This document shows positions 21,516 through 30,535 of a stretch of DNA of 64,000 nucleotides, one piece after another. The position numbers and the translations under genes were made by a program. A model generated the notes under the pieces. That model worked only from the letters and a program-made list of their open reading frames with translations, had not been told where the DNA came from and made no database searches. Within the stretch, counting starts at the first letter, position 1. Every line of letters starts with the position of its first letter. This DNA comes from Trichomonas vaginalis G3 (Eukaryota; Parabasalia; Trichomonadida; Trichomonadidae). Location: positions 9,702,082-9,766,081 of the forward strand of contig NC_067207.1 in assembly GCF_026262505.1 (NCBI RefSeq), read 5' to 3'.

Positions 21516-23142
21516 ATGATTAAACAACAGCAACCACAAACAACTTAAGGCGCAAAGCGCCCAGGTCCTTCAGACCATTACATACGCCATATATGCATAT
21601 AATTCAAAGACGGTAGAACAAACGCAAAGGTTGAAATATGGAGATTTGGAGATAGTATTGAAAAATGACCATTTCGAATTCGTTTGCAAAGGTGGTGCAG
21701 TGATATCAAATATAAAAGAAATTTTATTTATGAATTCAAAAATTAAAGGAATAACGGAATGATATAACATCAATTCCACCAGAAGAACAGAGATATTACG
21801 CATTAAATGCATTCCTAAAGTTTTGAAGATTGGAAGATTTAATTTAAATGAGGAATTCATAGAAGGTTTCCTAAACGACATAATGAAGAAAGCAGATAAG
21901 GAATATGTGGATAGTGAGTTAGAGAAGAAGGCAAATTTGGTTTATGTTGATGAAAGATAATGAATTAAAGAAAAGGTTGAACGGTATCATGAATGGACAT
22001 TGAGACTTTTAAAGTTAAAGCTGATACAGAATGGGTTTCAGGATGTTTAGACCTTAAAGCGGATAAAACATATGTTAACGATGAGTTAGAGAAGAAAGCA
22101 GATAAAACATATGTTAATGAAATATACCAAAGTTTGATAGGAACAAAAAATATTGAAACTATTGTTGGTGACTTTTCTGTCAATGAAGAAAATAAATATT
22201 TTAGATGGCAGTTTGTACACTCCTTAAAAAATGGTACACAGTGTAAACTCATTCCGAAAAATAACAATGAAATGTATGTAAGCTATAAAAAGAATGATGG
22301 TACACAAGTTAAAGTTCCATTAGACAACAACTGCTACTTAAACTTATATGGAGACGAACAAAAGAAATATTTAAGAGTTTATGAAATGGCAGATATGACA
22401 TTGCCTGACCCAGCTCCAGCACCATATTATTATGACTATGGAGATGACGACAGAACACCACATGTAGATGAACAAAAGCTAACATTATATTTAGATTATT
22501 ATAGATATAAAAGATATAATGCAATAGAAAAAACGAAGAATAGTATATTATTATACAGATGACAGAAATAAATATTATAGTCAAGATTTTACCTACCCTG
22601 AAAACATAAGATTATATTATAAAAAATATTCTGACATGAACCAGAAGAAACCTGAAATAGTTGCACTATATTTTAAGTTCAAAAGAGACAATCCTATAAT
22701 ATCTCATATGTTTGATTTAATGAACCCAGTAGGTTCTATTTATACATCTATGGATGCAAGAGGTCCTCAAGTAATGTTTGGTGTTGGTGCATGGGAACAA
22801 ATAGTCGACAGGTTTTTGTATTGTGCAAACTCTTCAAAGGAAACAGGTGGAAGTAAAACGATTTCAGGTGAAAATTTACCTGCACACAGTCACTACATAG
22901 ATTTAAGTACATCTCAAGCAGGTTGGCATAAGCATAGATATTGGGATTGGTCAGGAATGACAAAAGGTAAAGGATATGATGTTAAAGACGACGTTAAGTT
23001 TGCTATAAATTGTTACTGGAGTGACACTCAGGGAGAAGGAAACCATACACATTTCGTTTCAGGATATACACAAACAACGGGACAAAGTAAAGAATACATG
23101 CCACCTTACATGACAGTTTACGCATGGTATAGAGTTCAATGA
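21516..23142 (+). pseudogene. tail-fibre-like receptor-binding protein, broken
   Basis: The gene has repeated KADKTYV-type units (coiled-coil fibre shaft, about 21890-22120) and a C-terminal collar module: NPVGSIYTSMD, GGSKTISGENLPAHSH, GNHTHFVSGYT and KEYMPPYMTVYAWYRVQ. This module is common at the ends of phage and large-virus fibres, where clustered His residues bind metal in a trimer. The same module ends the fibre protein of Polinton 3. In a Polinton it would sit on the virion surface and bind cells (inference). A paired mini-hairpin lies near its start (21549-21576). Several breaks. Confidence 0.6.
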
Positions 23143-23201
23143 ACGCTCGTCGACATAAGATTTTATAAATTGCACATTTGACGTAAATTCATTTCCCCAG
23201 T

Positions 23202-23340
23202 TATTCAATAATTAATTATTTTTGAAGAACTGAGGGTGTCACTACGTCACCATGTGTCACTCGGTTAATTAACTTCTCTGAAAAAATGAGACAACATGAC
23301 ATTTTGACAACAGTCCTGGAAATATGATGCAGTCCAAAAA
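23202..23340 (+). repeat. 110-bp repeat R1, upstream of KilA-N gene
   Basis: This holds GAACTGAGGGTGTCACTACG, three GTCAC boxes within 25 bp, TTAATTAACTTCTCTGAAAA and ATGACATTTTGACAACAG. Related copies are at 24134, 26665, 26797 and 35395. It lies between the fibre gene and the KilA-N start and may be regulatory or part of a replication origin. Confidence 0.7.
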
Positions 23341-23395
23341 ATAAAGTTAGTTTTAAAATTATTTTTATTTTTTTATTTTGTATGTAAGAACAGAA

Positions 23396-24061
23396 ATGTC
23401 AGTCGAAGCAAAAACATTCACAAACAAATCTAATGGCGAAACATTCACAAAAGGCACTTATAATGGTATTGAAGTCTTACGTAGAGACAAGGATGGTTAC
23501 ATTAATGCAACAAAGATGGCAAGAGAAGCGGGAAGGTTAAACCATTTAAACAGATTTCTCAATAGTACTAAAATGCAGGAAATTCTTGAGTTTTGGATGA
23601 AAGAATACGGTCAAGCCACTTTTGGCTCGACCTCAAAACAAGCATTTTATGAGCTTACTAAGGGTGTTATAAATGAATTCAAAGGTATTTACATACATCC
23701 CGACCTCATTCATTTTGTTGCTGAATGGTGCTCTGTAAAGTATGCATTTTATGTCAAAGATATTATGGACTCCATAGACAAGAAAGTTCATGAGAAATTA
23801 GATGAAGAAGAACTCGAAGATACAGTAGAGAATGCTAAACATTTGTTTGAAGAAGAAGTTAGAAAAATGTGTGAAAAACAATTAGAACATGAACGTGAGA
23901 TATGTTATGGTTGTAGAGATTCTCCATACGAACTAGACCAATGGGAACAAGAAGATTTAAAGAGAGAATTTAGAGAATATGAACTCGCTAAGATAGCATT
24001 AGAAACTGCAGAAAAGAAGTTAAAAGTTTGGGGTCGTTTTGTACAAAAATATTGTGAGTAA
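23396..24061 (+). CDS. KilA-N domain protein
   Basis: A 221-residue protein starting MSVEAKTFTNKSN (an upstream frame lacks ATG). The KilA-N domain is at about residues 10-120: YNGIEVLRRDKDGYINATKM, LNRFLNSTKMQEILEF, and YIHPDLIHFVAEWCSVKYA. The C-terminal half is a charged helix, probably a coiled coil. KilA-N proteins are DNA-binding regulators of large DNA viruses and phages. A sister gene is in Polinton 3 (50170-50832), with the same TATGTAAG-type leader. It is the intact copy of the two. Confidence 0.85.
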   Translation: MSVEAKTFTNKSNGETFTKGTYNGIEVLRRDKDGYINATKMAREAGRLNHLNRFLNSTKMQEILEFWMKEYGQATFGSTSKQAFYELTKGVINEFKGIYIHPDLIHFVAEWCSVKYAFYVKDIMDSIDKKVHEKLDEEELEDTVENAKHLFEEEVRKMCEKQLEHEREICYGCRDSPYELDQWEQEDLKREFREYELAKIALETAEKKLKVWGRFVQKYCE

Positions 24062-24089
24062 ATGAACCATTTATTTTTATCATAAACGA

Positions 24090-24262
24090 CCAAAAATATA
24101 TTTTATCGTTAATGTTTACGTTAATGGTTTCAGGTTATTCAATAATTATTTATTTTTGAAGAACTGAGGGTGTCACTACGTCACCATGTGTCACTCGGTT
24201 AATTAACTTCTCTGAAAAAATGAGACAACATGACATTTAGACAACAGTCCTGGAAATATGAT
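24090..24262 (+). repeat. repeat R2, upstream of primase-helicase gene
   Basis: The same 110-bp core as R1, extended on its left by TTATCGTTAATG...GGTTATTCAATAATTA, which is shared with R4 in the opposite orientation. It ends ~60 bp before the primase-helicase ATG. Confidence 0.7.
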
Positions 24263-24320
24263 GCAGTTCAAAAATAAAGTTAGTTTTAAAATTATTTTTA
24301 TTTTTTTTATTCCTATATAA

Positions 24321-26634
24321 ATGACAGCAACAAACAACAACAGCAACTATATCGTTTCTGATGAAAAAGTTATTGATTCATTAGCTGAGGAATTAGTTGT
24401 GGCAGAAACTAAAACCCTCAACGAAAGAATTGGTGAAAACAAGATTGATTTACATAACTACCTCAAACACGATGGAGGAAGAGGAAGGAAAATTGGTACA
24501 GCTTTATTAGTAAATAAAATATCAAATTTAACGATTATAGATGTTGATATCAATAAATCGTACAATGATGAACTTAAAGAAACAGTTAGAAAAGACATTT
24601 TATCAAAACTTTTGGATAAAGATGTTATCGTTAAAACCGCTTCAGGAGGTCTTCACATTTATTGCAACACTAATTTCTTCTATTCAGTTTCGAACAGAAT
24701 GATTAAATGCTATTCCTGCAATGATTATGATATTGATATCATGACTTCTATGGATGATTCAAAGCGTTCTTTAGTAGTTATGGCTGATTCAAGAGTTCGC
24801 AAGAATGCAACAGAACCAATCAATACATACTCATTCATTCGTGGAAGTTATGACTCAATCATAACCAGAACAGTGAATGATATATTAAATGATTTGAATA
24901 TTAAGGTAAGAGTTGAACAGAAGAACGAAGAAATAAAGACTATCATGAATGAAAACAAAGATGTAAACATTGACGATAAACTTGCCCAGAGCATAGTTGA
25001 TGGCATCTGTGATTTTGAAGTACATAATGACGGTGGAAACATGAATTTAGAAAAAGAAGTTACATTATTCACACTGTTTCAAGCAATTAATTCGTTACCT
25101 AATCATTTGATTAATGAAGCATACGATAACGTTTATAACTTCTGCAGTTTAACAGAAAATGCAAAAAGTAATTTTGAAAAAGCACGTTGTAGATATGCAC
25201 ATTTAATGACTTCTCCATTTGTTTTAGTGAAGATTCTAAAACTATATCAAAAGGAATATTATGATGAATATGTTTTGCCTTTATTACGTAAGCCAAAAAT
25301 AACATTTGATATCAAACTTGATGACTCGTTTTTGATAACAGATATTAGACGCAAGGCTGAAAATCATCAGTATAAAAACAGTTCTGAAGTAATTGAGGAT
25401 TTATCACGTGTAATCCGTTTTGTAGATTGTGGAAACAAATACTTCATTCAAAAAGATTACAACATACACGACAAAATGAATCAAATATCATTCGTTCTTC
25501 AATCAAACATGAAAGAGTCACTCAAAATGATTAAATTATTTAAAGAAGAAGGTAAAACCATAACAGCATGGGATGTACTACTAAATCAATTGTCTTCATT
25601 AACCGTTAAGGGTGTTTGCTTTAAATCTAATTCTCCAGATGTTTTCTCAACGTTTCAAGGTTATAAATACAACATTCTCGAAAAACCAGATTACTCAAAA
25701 ATTGAAATGTTTATGAATTTCATTAAAGAAGCCATTTGTGATAATAACGATGAAGTGTATAAATACCTTCTCGGCTGGATTGCATCAATGATTCAACATC
25801 CTGGAATCAAGACTGAAACAGCAATTATTTTGAAAGGACTTCAGGGAACAGTTAAAAACAGATTCACAGACATTATTTCTGAACTTCTCGCTGGTTATTC
25901 ATGCAAAAACATTACCGAAATAGGTGAGCTAACGGGTAATTTCAATTCAGTAGTTGAGAATAAAATGTTTCTTGTACTTAATGAACTCAAGAATGTAGGC
26001 GAAGATAGACTCGCAAACTTCAACGCTTTGAAATCAATTATAACGGATAATGAGATTAGAATTAATGAAAAGAATCAACCCAGAAGAACAGCACAGAACG
26101 TTGCAAACTTCATTTTCGTAACTAATAACGTTTACCCTGTCAAAATTGAAGTTGGAGACAGAAGATACGTAGTTTTAAGAGTTAATGGTAAATTTAAGGG
26201 TCAATTTGATTACTTCAAGAATTTAATGGATTCATGCACTAAGGAATTTTATGATAATTTACTAACATATTTTATGCAATATGACCTTTCATCATTTAAT
26301 GTACGAATTCATTCCGATGACTGAAGCCAAACAAGATTTAATTGAATTATCAACAAATCCTTTAGATGTATGGATAAATACACATTATGATGAATTGTGT
26401 GCAGGTATGACATGTAAAAATGCTCTATTCTGCAAACCATCAGACATGAAAGACAAAAACTTTCAAATGAGCATTAAAGATAAATGTGATAAGAAACAGA
26501 GAAGAATAGATGGTAAACAAACATGGTGTTATGTTTTGAAAGAAGAAATGAAAGGATTATATAAACAGGTTGAACCAAACGATAATGAGGATTCATTTAC
26601 TGACGATGAAATACCTGTAAATGAAGCTTTATAA
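24321..26634 (+). pseudogene. primase (AEP-like) plus D5-like SF3 helicase
   Basis: The uninterrupted first 667 codons carry an archaeo-eukaryotic-primase-like N-terminus (LTIIDVDINKSYND, then KTASGGLHIYC at about residues 70-117, giving the DxD and sxH motifs) and a helicase domain (LKGLQGTVKNRF as a D5-type phosphate loop at ~513, then a MFLVLNEL Walker B-like strand at ~551 and FIFVTNNVYPV with arginine-rich end GDRRYVVLRV). The remainder (to 26634) is a helical tail. Such proteins prime and unwind DNA in poxviruses, phycodnaviruses and Polinton-like viruses. It is the only replication gene seen in Polinton 1. About one break near its end; start is set by ATG after a T-rich leader. Confidence 0.75.
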
Positions 26635-26664
26635 AGTATGATTTGAATTTATTTTTGCATTAAT

Positions 26665-26912
26665 CCCACCGTGTTGTCAAAATGTCATGTTGTCTCATTT
26701 TTTCAGAGAAGTTAATTAACCGAGTGACACATGGTGACGTAGTGACACCCTCAGTTCTTCAAAAATAATTCATAAGTGCCTTCCTCATTAATCCCACCGT
26801 GTTGTCAAAATGTCATGTTGTCTCATTTTTTCAGAGAAGTTAATTAACCGAGTGACACATGGTGACGTAGTGACACCCTCAGTTCTTCAAAAATAATTAA
26901 TTATTGAATAAC
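26665..26912 (-). repeat. repeats R3 and R4, inverted tandem copies
   Basis: Two copies of the R1/R2 core lie back to back (about 26665-26770 and 26783-26912) in the opposite orientation to R1 and R2, so the primase-helicase gene is bracketed by inverted copies. R4 and R2 share the longest common stretch. About 20 bp upstream of each copy is also shared (ATTAATCCCACCGTGTTGTC). Confidence 0.75.
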
Positions 26913-26965
26913 CTAAAAACCATTAACGATAAAATAACTGATAACAAAATTTTATTTTTATATAA

Positions 26966-27076
26966 ATGGATACCCCACAAGCTCAAAATTTACCACGAAT
27001 CATAACAAGGGAGGAAATGATAAAAATGATGCAAGAACAAATTAAAAACAACAAACCACGAAAACTGAGAAGATGA
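26966..27076 (+). CDS. short basic open frame (36 codons)
   Basis: MDTPQAQNLPRIITREEMIK then a Lys/Arg-rich end; it follows the standard leader (TTTTATTTTTATATAA ATG). A small charged peptide of unknown role; only the leader argues for real coding. Confidence 0.35.
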   Translation: MDTPQAQNLPRIITREEMIKMMQEQIKNNKPRKLRR

Positions 27077-27086
27077 GGAATAAAAA

Positions 27087-27383
27087 TTAAATTTGGATTG
27101 AGTTTAAAAATTCATCTTTATTAAATTCATCTCTTCCAATCAATTTATTTATTCTATTAAATTCTTTTATTTTTGCTTCACTCAGTTTAAGGATTGAACG
27201 GTAAGTTTCTAATTTTTCGATTATTTCTTTCCTCTCTTTATCGTTTTCAGCCCCACCGCATTGGGGCTTCTTTTTGTAATAGCATATTTTTGATTTAATT
27301 CTGTTTTGTTTCTTTTTATATTCATCGTCTGGACTCTGAATCTTAATTGAATCAGGACTCTTGGATGCTTTGTTGTCACTCAT
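27087..27383 (-). CDS. small charged coiled-coil element protein
   Basis: A 98-residue protein, very Lys/Glu-rich, with a predicted helix (NDKERKEIIEKLETYRSILK). It starts just downstream of the integrase gene on the same strand, so the two may be co-transcribed. Family unknown. Confidence 0.5.
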   Translation of the reverse strand: MSDNKASKSPDSIKIQSPDDEYKKKQNRIKSKICYYKKKPQCGGAENDKERKEIIEKLETYRSILKLSEAKIKEFNRINKLIGRDEFNKDEFLNSIQI

Positions 27384-27402
27384 TTCTTACGAAATAAAAA
27401 AA

Positions 27403-28938
27403 TTAAATATTATTTAAATATAATGGAGTAATAAAATAAATCGGAATTTCTATTAATTTATTGTCAACTTCAACTAATGCATTGCCGTTAATATATCTAA
27501 CAAATTCAGCTATTGTGTCAAATCTTCGTCTTCTTTTTGTCATTGATTTATCAGTTTTTCCATAATCGAGATGAATCAAAACTTTATCCCCTTGTTTAAA
27601 ATTCATGAGCCCCGAATTAATTTGTTCACGTTTAACATCATTTAACCTTTCCATTTGCTTTCTAATATATTCCCATTCTTTTGAAATATCATTTTTCATT
27701 TCCACTGGTTTCATGTTTATAGTTCTATGCCATGTATTATTGTAATAATATACTAACTGCTGTATGATGGAATCATGATTTCCATCCCAGTATATCTGAC
27801 CGTTAACCCCTAACGCATCTCTAAGAGTTCTCATTACCGCATCAACTATTTTATTATGAAACGTATATGGAGAGGATGAAAAGTAAAAATTAATTTGTGG
27901 GAAATAATGAGCCATAGCTGCCTGAAATCCTTTATCACCATCACCCCTTATATTATCTACTCTTTCATGATCTAGTAAGTATTGTATAGCTCTTCTTGTT
28001 TCCTGTTCTGTTTTCCCTTTCACCGGAATGCAATATAAATATCTGGTGTTAATGTTAATGGCAAATAAATAAGTAACGTTTCCTTTTGAATATTCTAAAT
28101 GATCGATTTCGTATGAATATGGATATGGTGCAAATGAAGGGCGACTAAATTTTTCCTTTAACGGTTGAATTTTTGGGTCAGTTGGTTTATTTAATATCTT
28201 GAAATCCTTTTTAAAATCTTTTTGCTTCTTTAATGTTTGAAATGGATATAATAAAGTGAATGATGAAGGATTAACTGAAGGAGGAGGAGGTACTACTGTT
28301 GGAGGTTTTGGTATTGCAAGTGATTTAATTTTATCTGCTTTGATTTTGGATGATGAAGTTTTGGATTTCATTCCCCCTTTCATTAATTCTGGATGTATTC
28401 TATTCATTTGTTTTAAATATGCTGTATATAAAGGTTTGATATACTTTCCCGCTTCGAGTTTATGTTGAAGGATGAATTCCAAAAGTTGATCTTCATTTAA
28501 AAATCGGGCTGAATATGATTTAACTAATGAATCATAAATTAAAGCTTGTGCTTCATTTATGGTCTGAAGGACCTGGGCGTTTTGCATCTTTAGCTGTTGA
28601 ACATTTGGTTTTTGCGGCTCAGGATTATATAATTTATATAATTCATCAATATCTTCTTCTGTTAATACTTTATTTTTGAAATCTTTCAATTGTTTAAGTT
28701 GTGATTTAGTTTTTCCCTTTGTATATTCATTATTTTTAATTTTGTCTTTAATTTTAGAAATTATTTTATCATGATATTTCAAAATTTCATTTTTATAATA
28801 TGGATAATAATAATCCATATCATCACCCGTTATATTTTTATCATGTTTTTGGAGATATGCTTTTAAATCATAATAATCAAGAAAATTTTGATTAAATACT
28901 AAATCATCAATTAAAATTTTTAAATCTACATTATCCAT
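27403..28938 (-). CDS. Polinton retroviral-type (rve) integrase
   Basis: A 511-residue frame, whole. The N-terminal ~200 residues are helical and basic with a Pro-rich linker (PPTVVPPPPSVNPS); the rve core lies at about 280-430 (SYEIDHLEYSKGNVTYLFAI, then IRGDGDKGFQAAM, then HNKIVDAVMRTLRD); a C-terminal SH3/chromo-like beta domain follows (FKQGDKVLIHLDYGK). Polintons use such an enzyme to insert and make the 6-bp duplication seen at both ends. It faces inward from the right TIR, the usual place. A mini-hairpin sequence is embedded at 28561-28585 (peptide AQVLQT). Confidence 0.85.
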   Translation of the reverse strand: MDNVDLKILIDDLVFNQNFLDYYDLKAYLQKHDKNITGDDMDYYYPYYKNEILKYHDKIISKIKDKIKNNEYTKGKTKSQLKQLKDFKNKVLTEEDIDELYKLYNPEPQKPNVQQLKMQNAQVLQTINEAQALIYDSLVKSYSARFLNEDQLLEFILQHKLEAGKYIKPLYTAYLKQMNRIHPELMKGGMKSKTSSSKIKADKIKSLAIPKPPTVVPPPPSVNPSSFTLLYPFQTLKKQKDFKKDFKILNKPTDPKIQPLKEKFSRPSFAPYPYSYEIDHLEYSKGNVTYLFAININTRYLYCIPVKGKTEQETRRAIQYLLDHERVDNIRGDGDKGFQAAMAHYFPQINFYFSSSPYTFHNKIVDAVMRTLRDALGVNGQIYWDGNHDSIIQQLVYYYNNTWHRTINMKPVEMKNDISKEWEYIRKQMERLNDVKREQINSGLMNFKQGDKVLIHLDYGKTDKSMTKRRRRFDTIAEFVRYINGNALVEVDNKLIEIPIYFITPLYLNNI

Positions 28939-29113
28939 TTATATAAAAATAAAATAAATGTTTTAGGGGTGCCCACCTCTTTGAATCATAGTATCAAAAC
29001 CATTATTTACATATTGAATCACATCATTAACGGTTCCTTTTGTCTCTTCTGTGGCATTTTATTAAAAATAAAATTTTAAATTCATGACTCAACCCCTACG
29101 TTTTTAAATTGTA
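28939..29113. other. short spacer inside Polinton 1
   Basis: A minus-strand frame ends VNNGFDTMIQRGGHP, possibly the tail of a very small protein; no ATG supports it. It includes the T-rich leader of the integrase gene. Confidence 0.3.
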
Positions 29114-29461
29114 TTAAATAAATGGCATACAACATCCATTTTCACAACATACAGCCTTAGTGTGTGCTCCTAACTTAGTTCTAAAGGTTTTTCTACAAAA
29201 TTTAGGAATTCCATCCTCTTTAATGTCATCAATGATTTCCATTTCATTATTTTCAATTTCTTCTTCTCGTTTATGAGGTCTTTGATTATGACTCCATTGA
29301 TTCCATGAAATTAAATATTCTTTATCATTATATTTATACCTCATTAGCTTATTTTGGCTTTCATATTCATTTAATAATTCACAATCTTCATTTTTAAATT
29401 GAAGTTTAACCCATTCAGGGTTTAAACAATGTTTAATTAATCGCGGAATATCTGACATCAT
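29114..29461 (-). CDS. TIR-encoded protein of Polinton 1, right copy
   Basis: This 115-residue frame is the mirror of the left TIR gene (MMSDIPRLIKHC...) and ends soon after leaving the TIR, with a Cys-rich tail (AVCCENGCCMPF) that the left copy lacks. The shared part is identical because it is inside the TIR. Confidence 0.6.
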   Translation of the reverse strand: MMSDIPRLIKHCLNPEWVKLQFKNEDCELLNEYESQNKLMRYKYNDKEYLISWNQWSHNQRPHKREEEIENNEMEIIDDIKEDGIPKFCRKTFRTKLGAHTKAVCCENGCCMPFI

Positions 29462-29608
29462 CTATATATAGCTTCTTTTATAAAAGATAAAAAATAAATT
29501 ATTTTAAAATTAATGTTAATTTTTTAATGATTTATAAATATATTTTAATGCATCGTCTATATATAGATGTAACAAAAAAAGTCACACAACCCTTCATACC
29601 CTACTACT
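29165..29608 (-). repeat. Polinton 1 right terminal inverted repeat
   Basis: 444 bp, reverse complement of 13138-13581; it ends ...CCCTACTACT followed by the TTCATT duplication at 29609-29614. Confidence 0.92.
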
Positions 29609-29614
29609 TTCATT

Positions 29615-30535
29615 TCAGAAACTTTTGTGAGAATATTACACTTAGGAAAAGCGTTTAGCATTATGATGCCAATAATAATGCCAATATTTTTTGTTTTCAA
29701 CCGTTGTAGATCCGAAAATGAATAAATACGAAAATAAAAATGAAATATCAAGATATGATAGAAAACTATTTTGCAATCATAATATTTGAGGTAAAATCGA
29801 TTTCTCCAAATTCACACATTTAGATTAATAGTTGGGATAAAATAGCTTAATATCGCAATAACAATTATTTTTTGAACAAAAGTTCTGTTCAGATCAAAGT
29901 AGAAATTAATTTTCGAGAACAATCATTTCATGTTTTCATTTTTAACATCATACCTCGTGATAACATGAAAATTAATGACATTTATAGGCTTCAATTATGC
30001 AATCCGCTACATTTTTGCGTGATTGATTTCTTTCATTTATCGGTGCGAAGCGTCACTATTAGACCGATAAAAATTGAGAAAGATTTTGTAACTTTACATT
30101 TTCAACATGTCTTAACCAGATTACACAGCCAAACTTCTTATCTGGCACATTAATCTAATACCTCCTTAACAATCCTATCTTAAGATTCAATAAATTTGAA
30201 AAATTAAATAAAAGTTCATAGAGATCAAACCTCTTGTAGAATGCAAAAATAACATATCTGATACAATTTAACAATAAACTTATTTTTTTTTACATAGTGA
30301 ATATAAAATAAGTTAGAAAAAAATAAGTTTATTGTTGAATATCATAATCATTTCGAACTCACTAGTAGCAATGTGTCATTTGATATCCATGATCTTACTC
30401 AAAATTACTAAATTGTATCCGAAATTTTGTGGTCATTGTTTTCCACATGTATAACATAGAATTTTCTCCTTCAAACATGAATTCTAAAGATACATTTTAT
30501 TGTCAAATGCAAGTAAAATACTTTTAATTTTTTTC
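29615..30535. other. host intergenic region with a perfect inverted repeat
   Basis: AT-rich DNA. A 93-codon frame at 29872-30153 shows no domain and is not called. At 30270-30336 there is a perfect 20-bp inverted repeat (see findings). The right part is upstream sequence of the ankyrin gene. Confidence 0.5.

Larger units (their letters stand above)
13138..29608. mobile_element. Polinton 1 (Maverick/Polinton family, TvMav-like), full extent, fossil
   Basis: The element is 16,471 bp with AG...CT termini, 444-bp TIRs and a perfect TTCATT duplication. Contents in order: TIR protein, small coiled-coil protein (-), two small amphipathic proteins, capsid-like protein, packaging ATPase, two further structural-type genes, virion-like fragments, fibre-like gene, KilA-N protein, primase-helicase, small proteins and an rve integrase (-). 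No PolB was found. A mariner has inserted in it. Its ends look whole, but about a dozen breaks affect its genes, so it is not functional as it stands. TIRs without visible mismatch and about 1% divergence from Polinton 2 in the capsid-like gene point to a recent insertion. Confidence 0.93.

Noticed and set aside
27403-28938. LTR retrotransposon, because of the rve integrase
   Set aside because: There is no reverse transcriptase, gag or LTR; long TIRs, 6-bp duplication, packaging ATPase and capsid-like genes identify a Polinton.
29872-30153. 93-codon plus-strand frame next to Polinton 1
   Set aside because: No domain, no start-context motif, and composition matches intergenic DNA.
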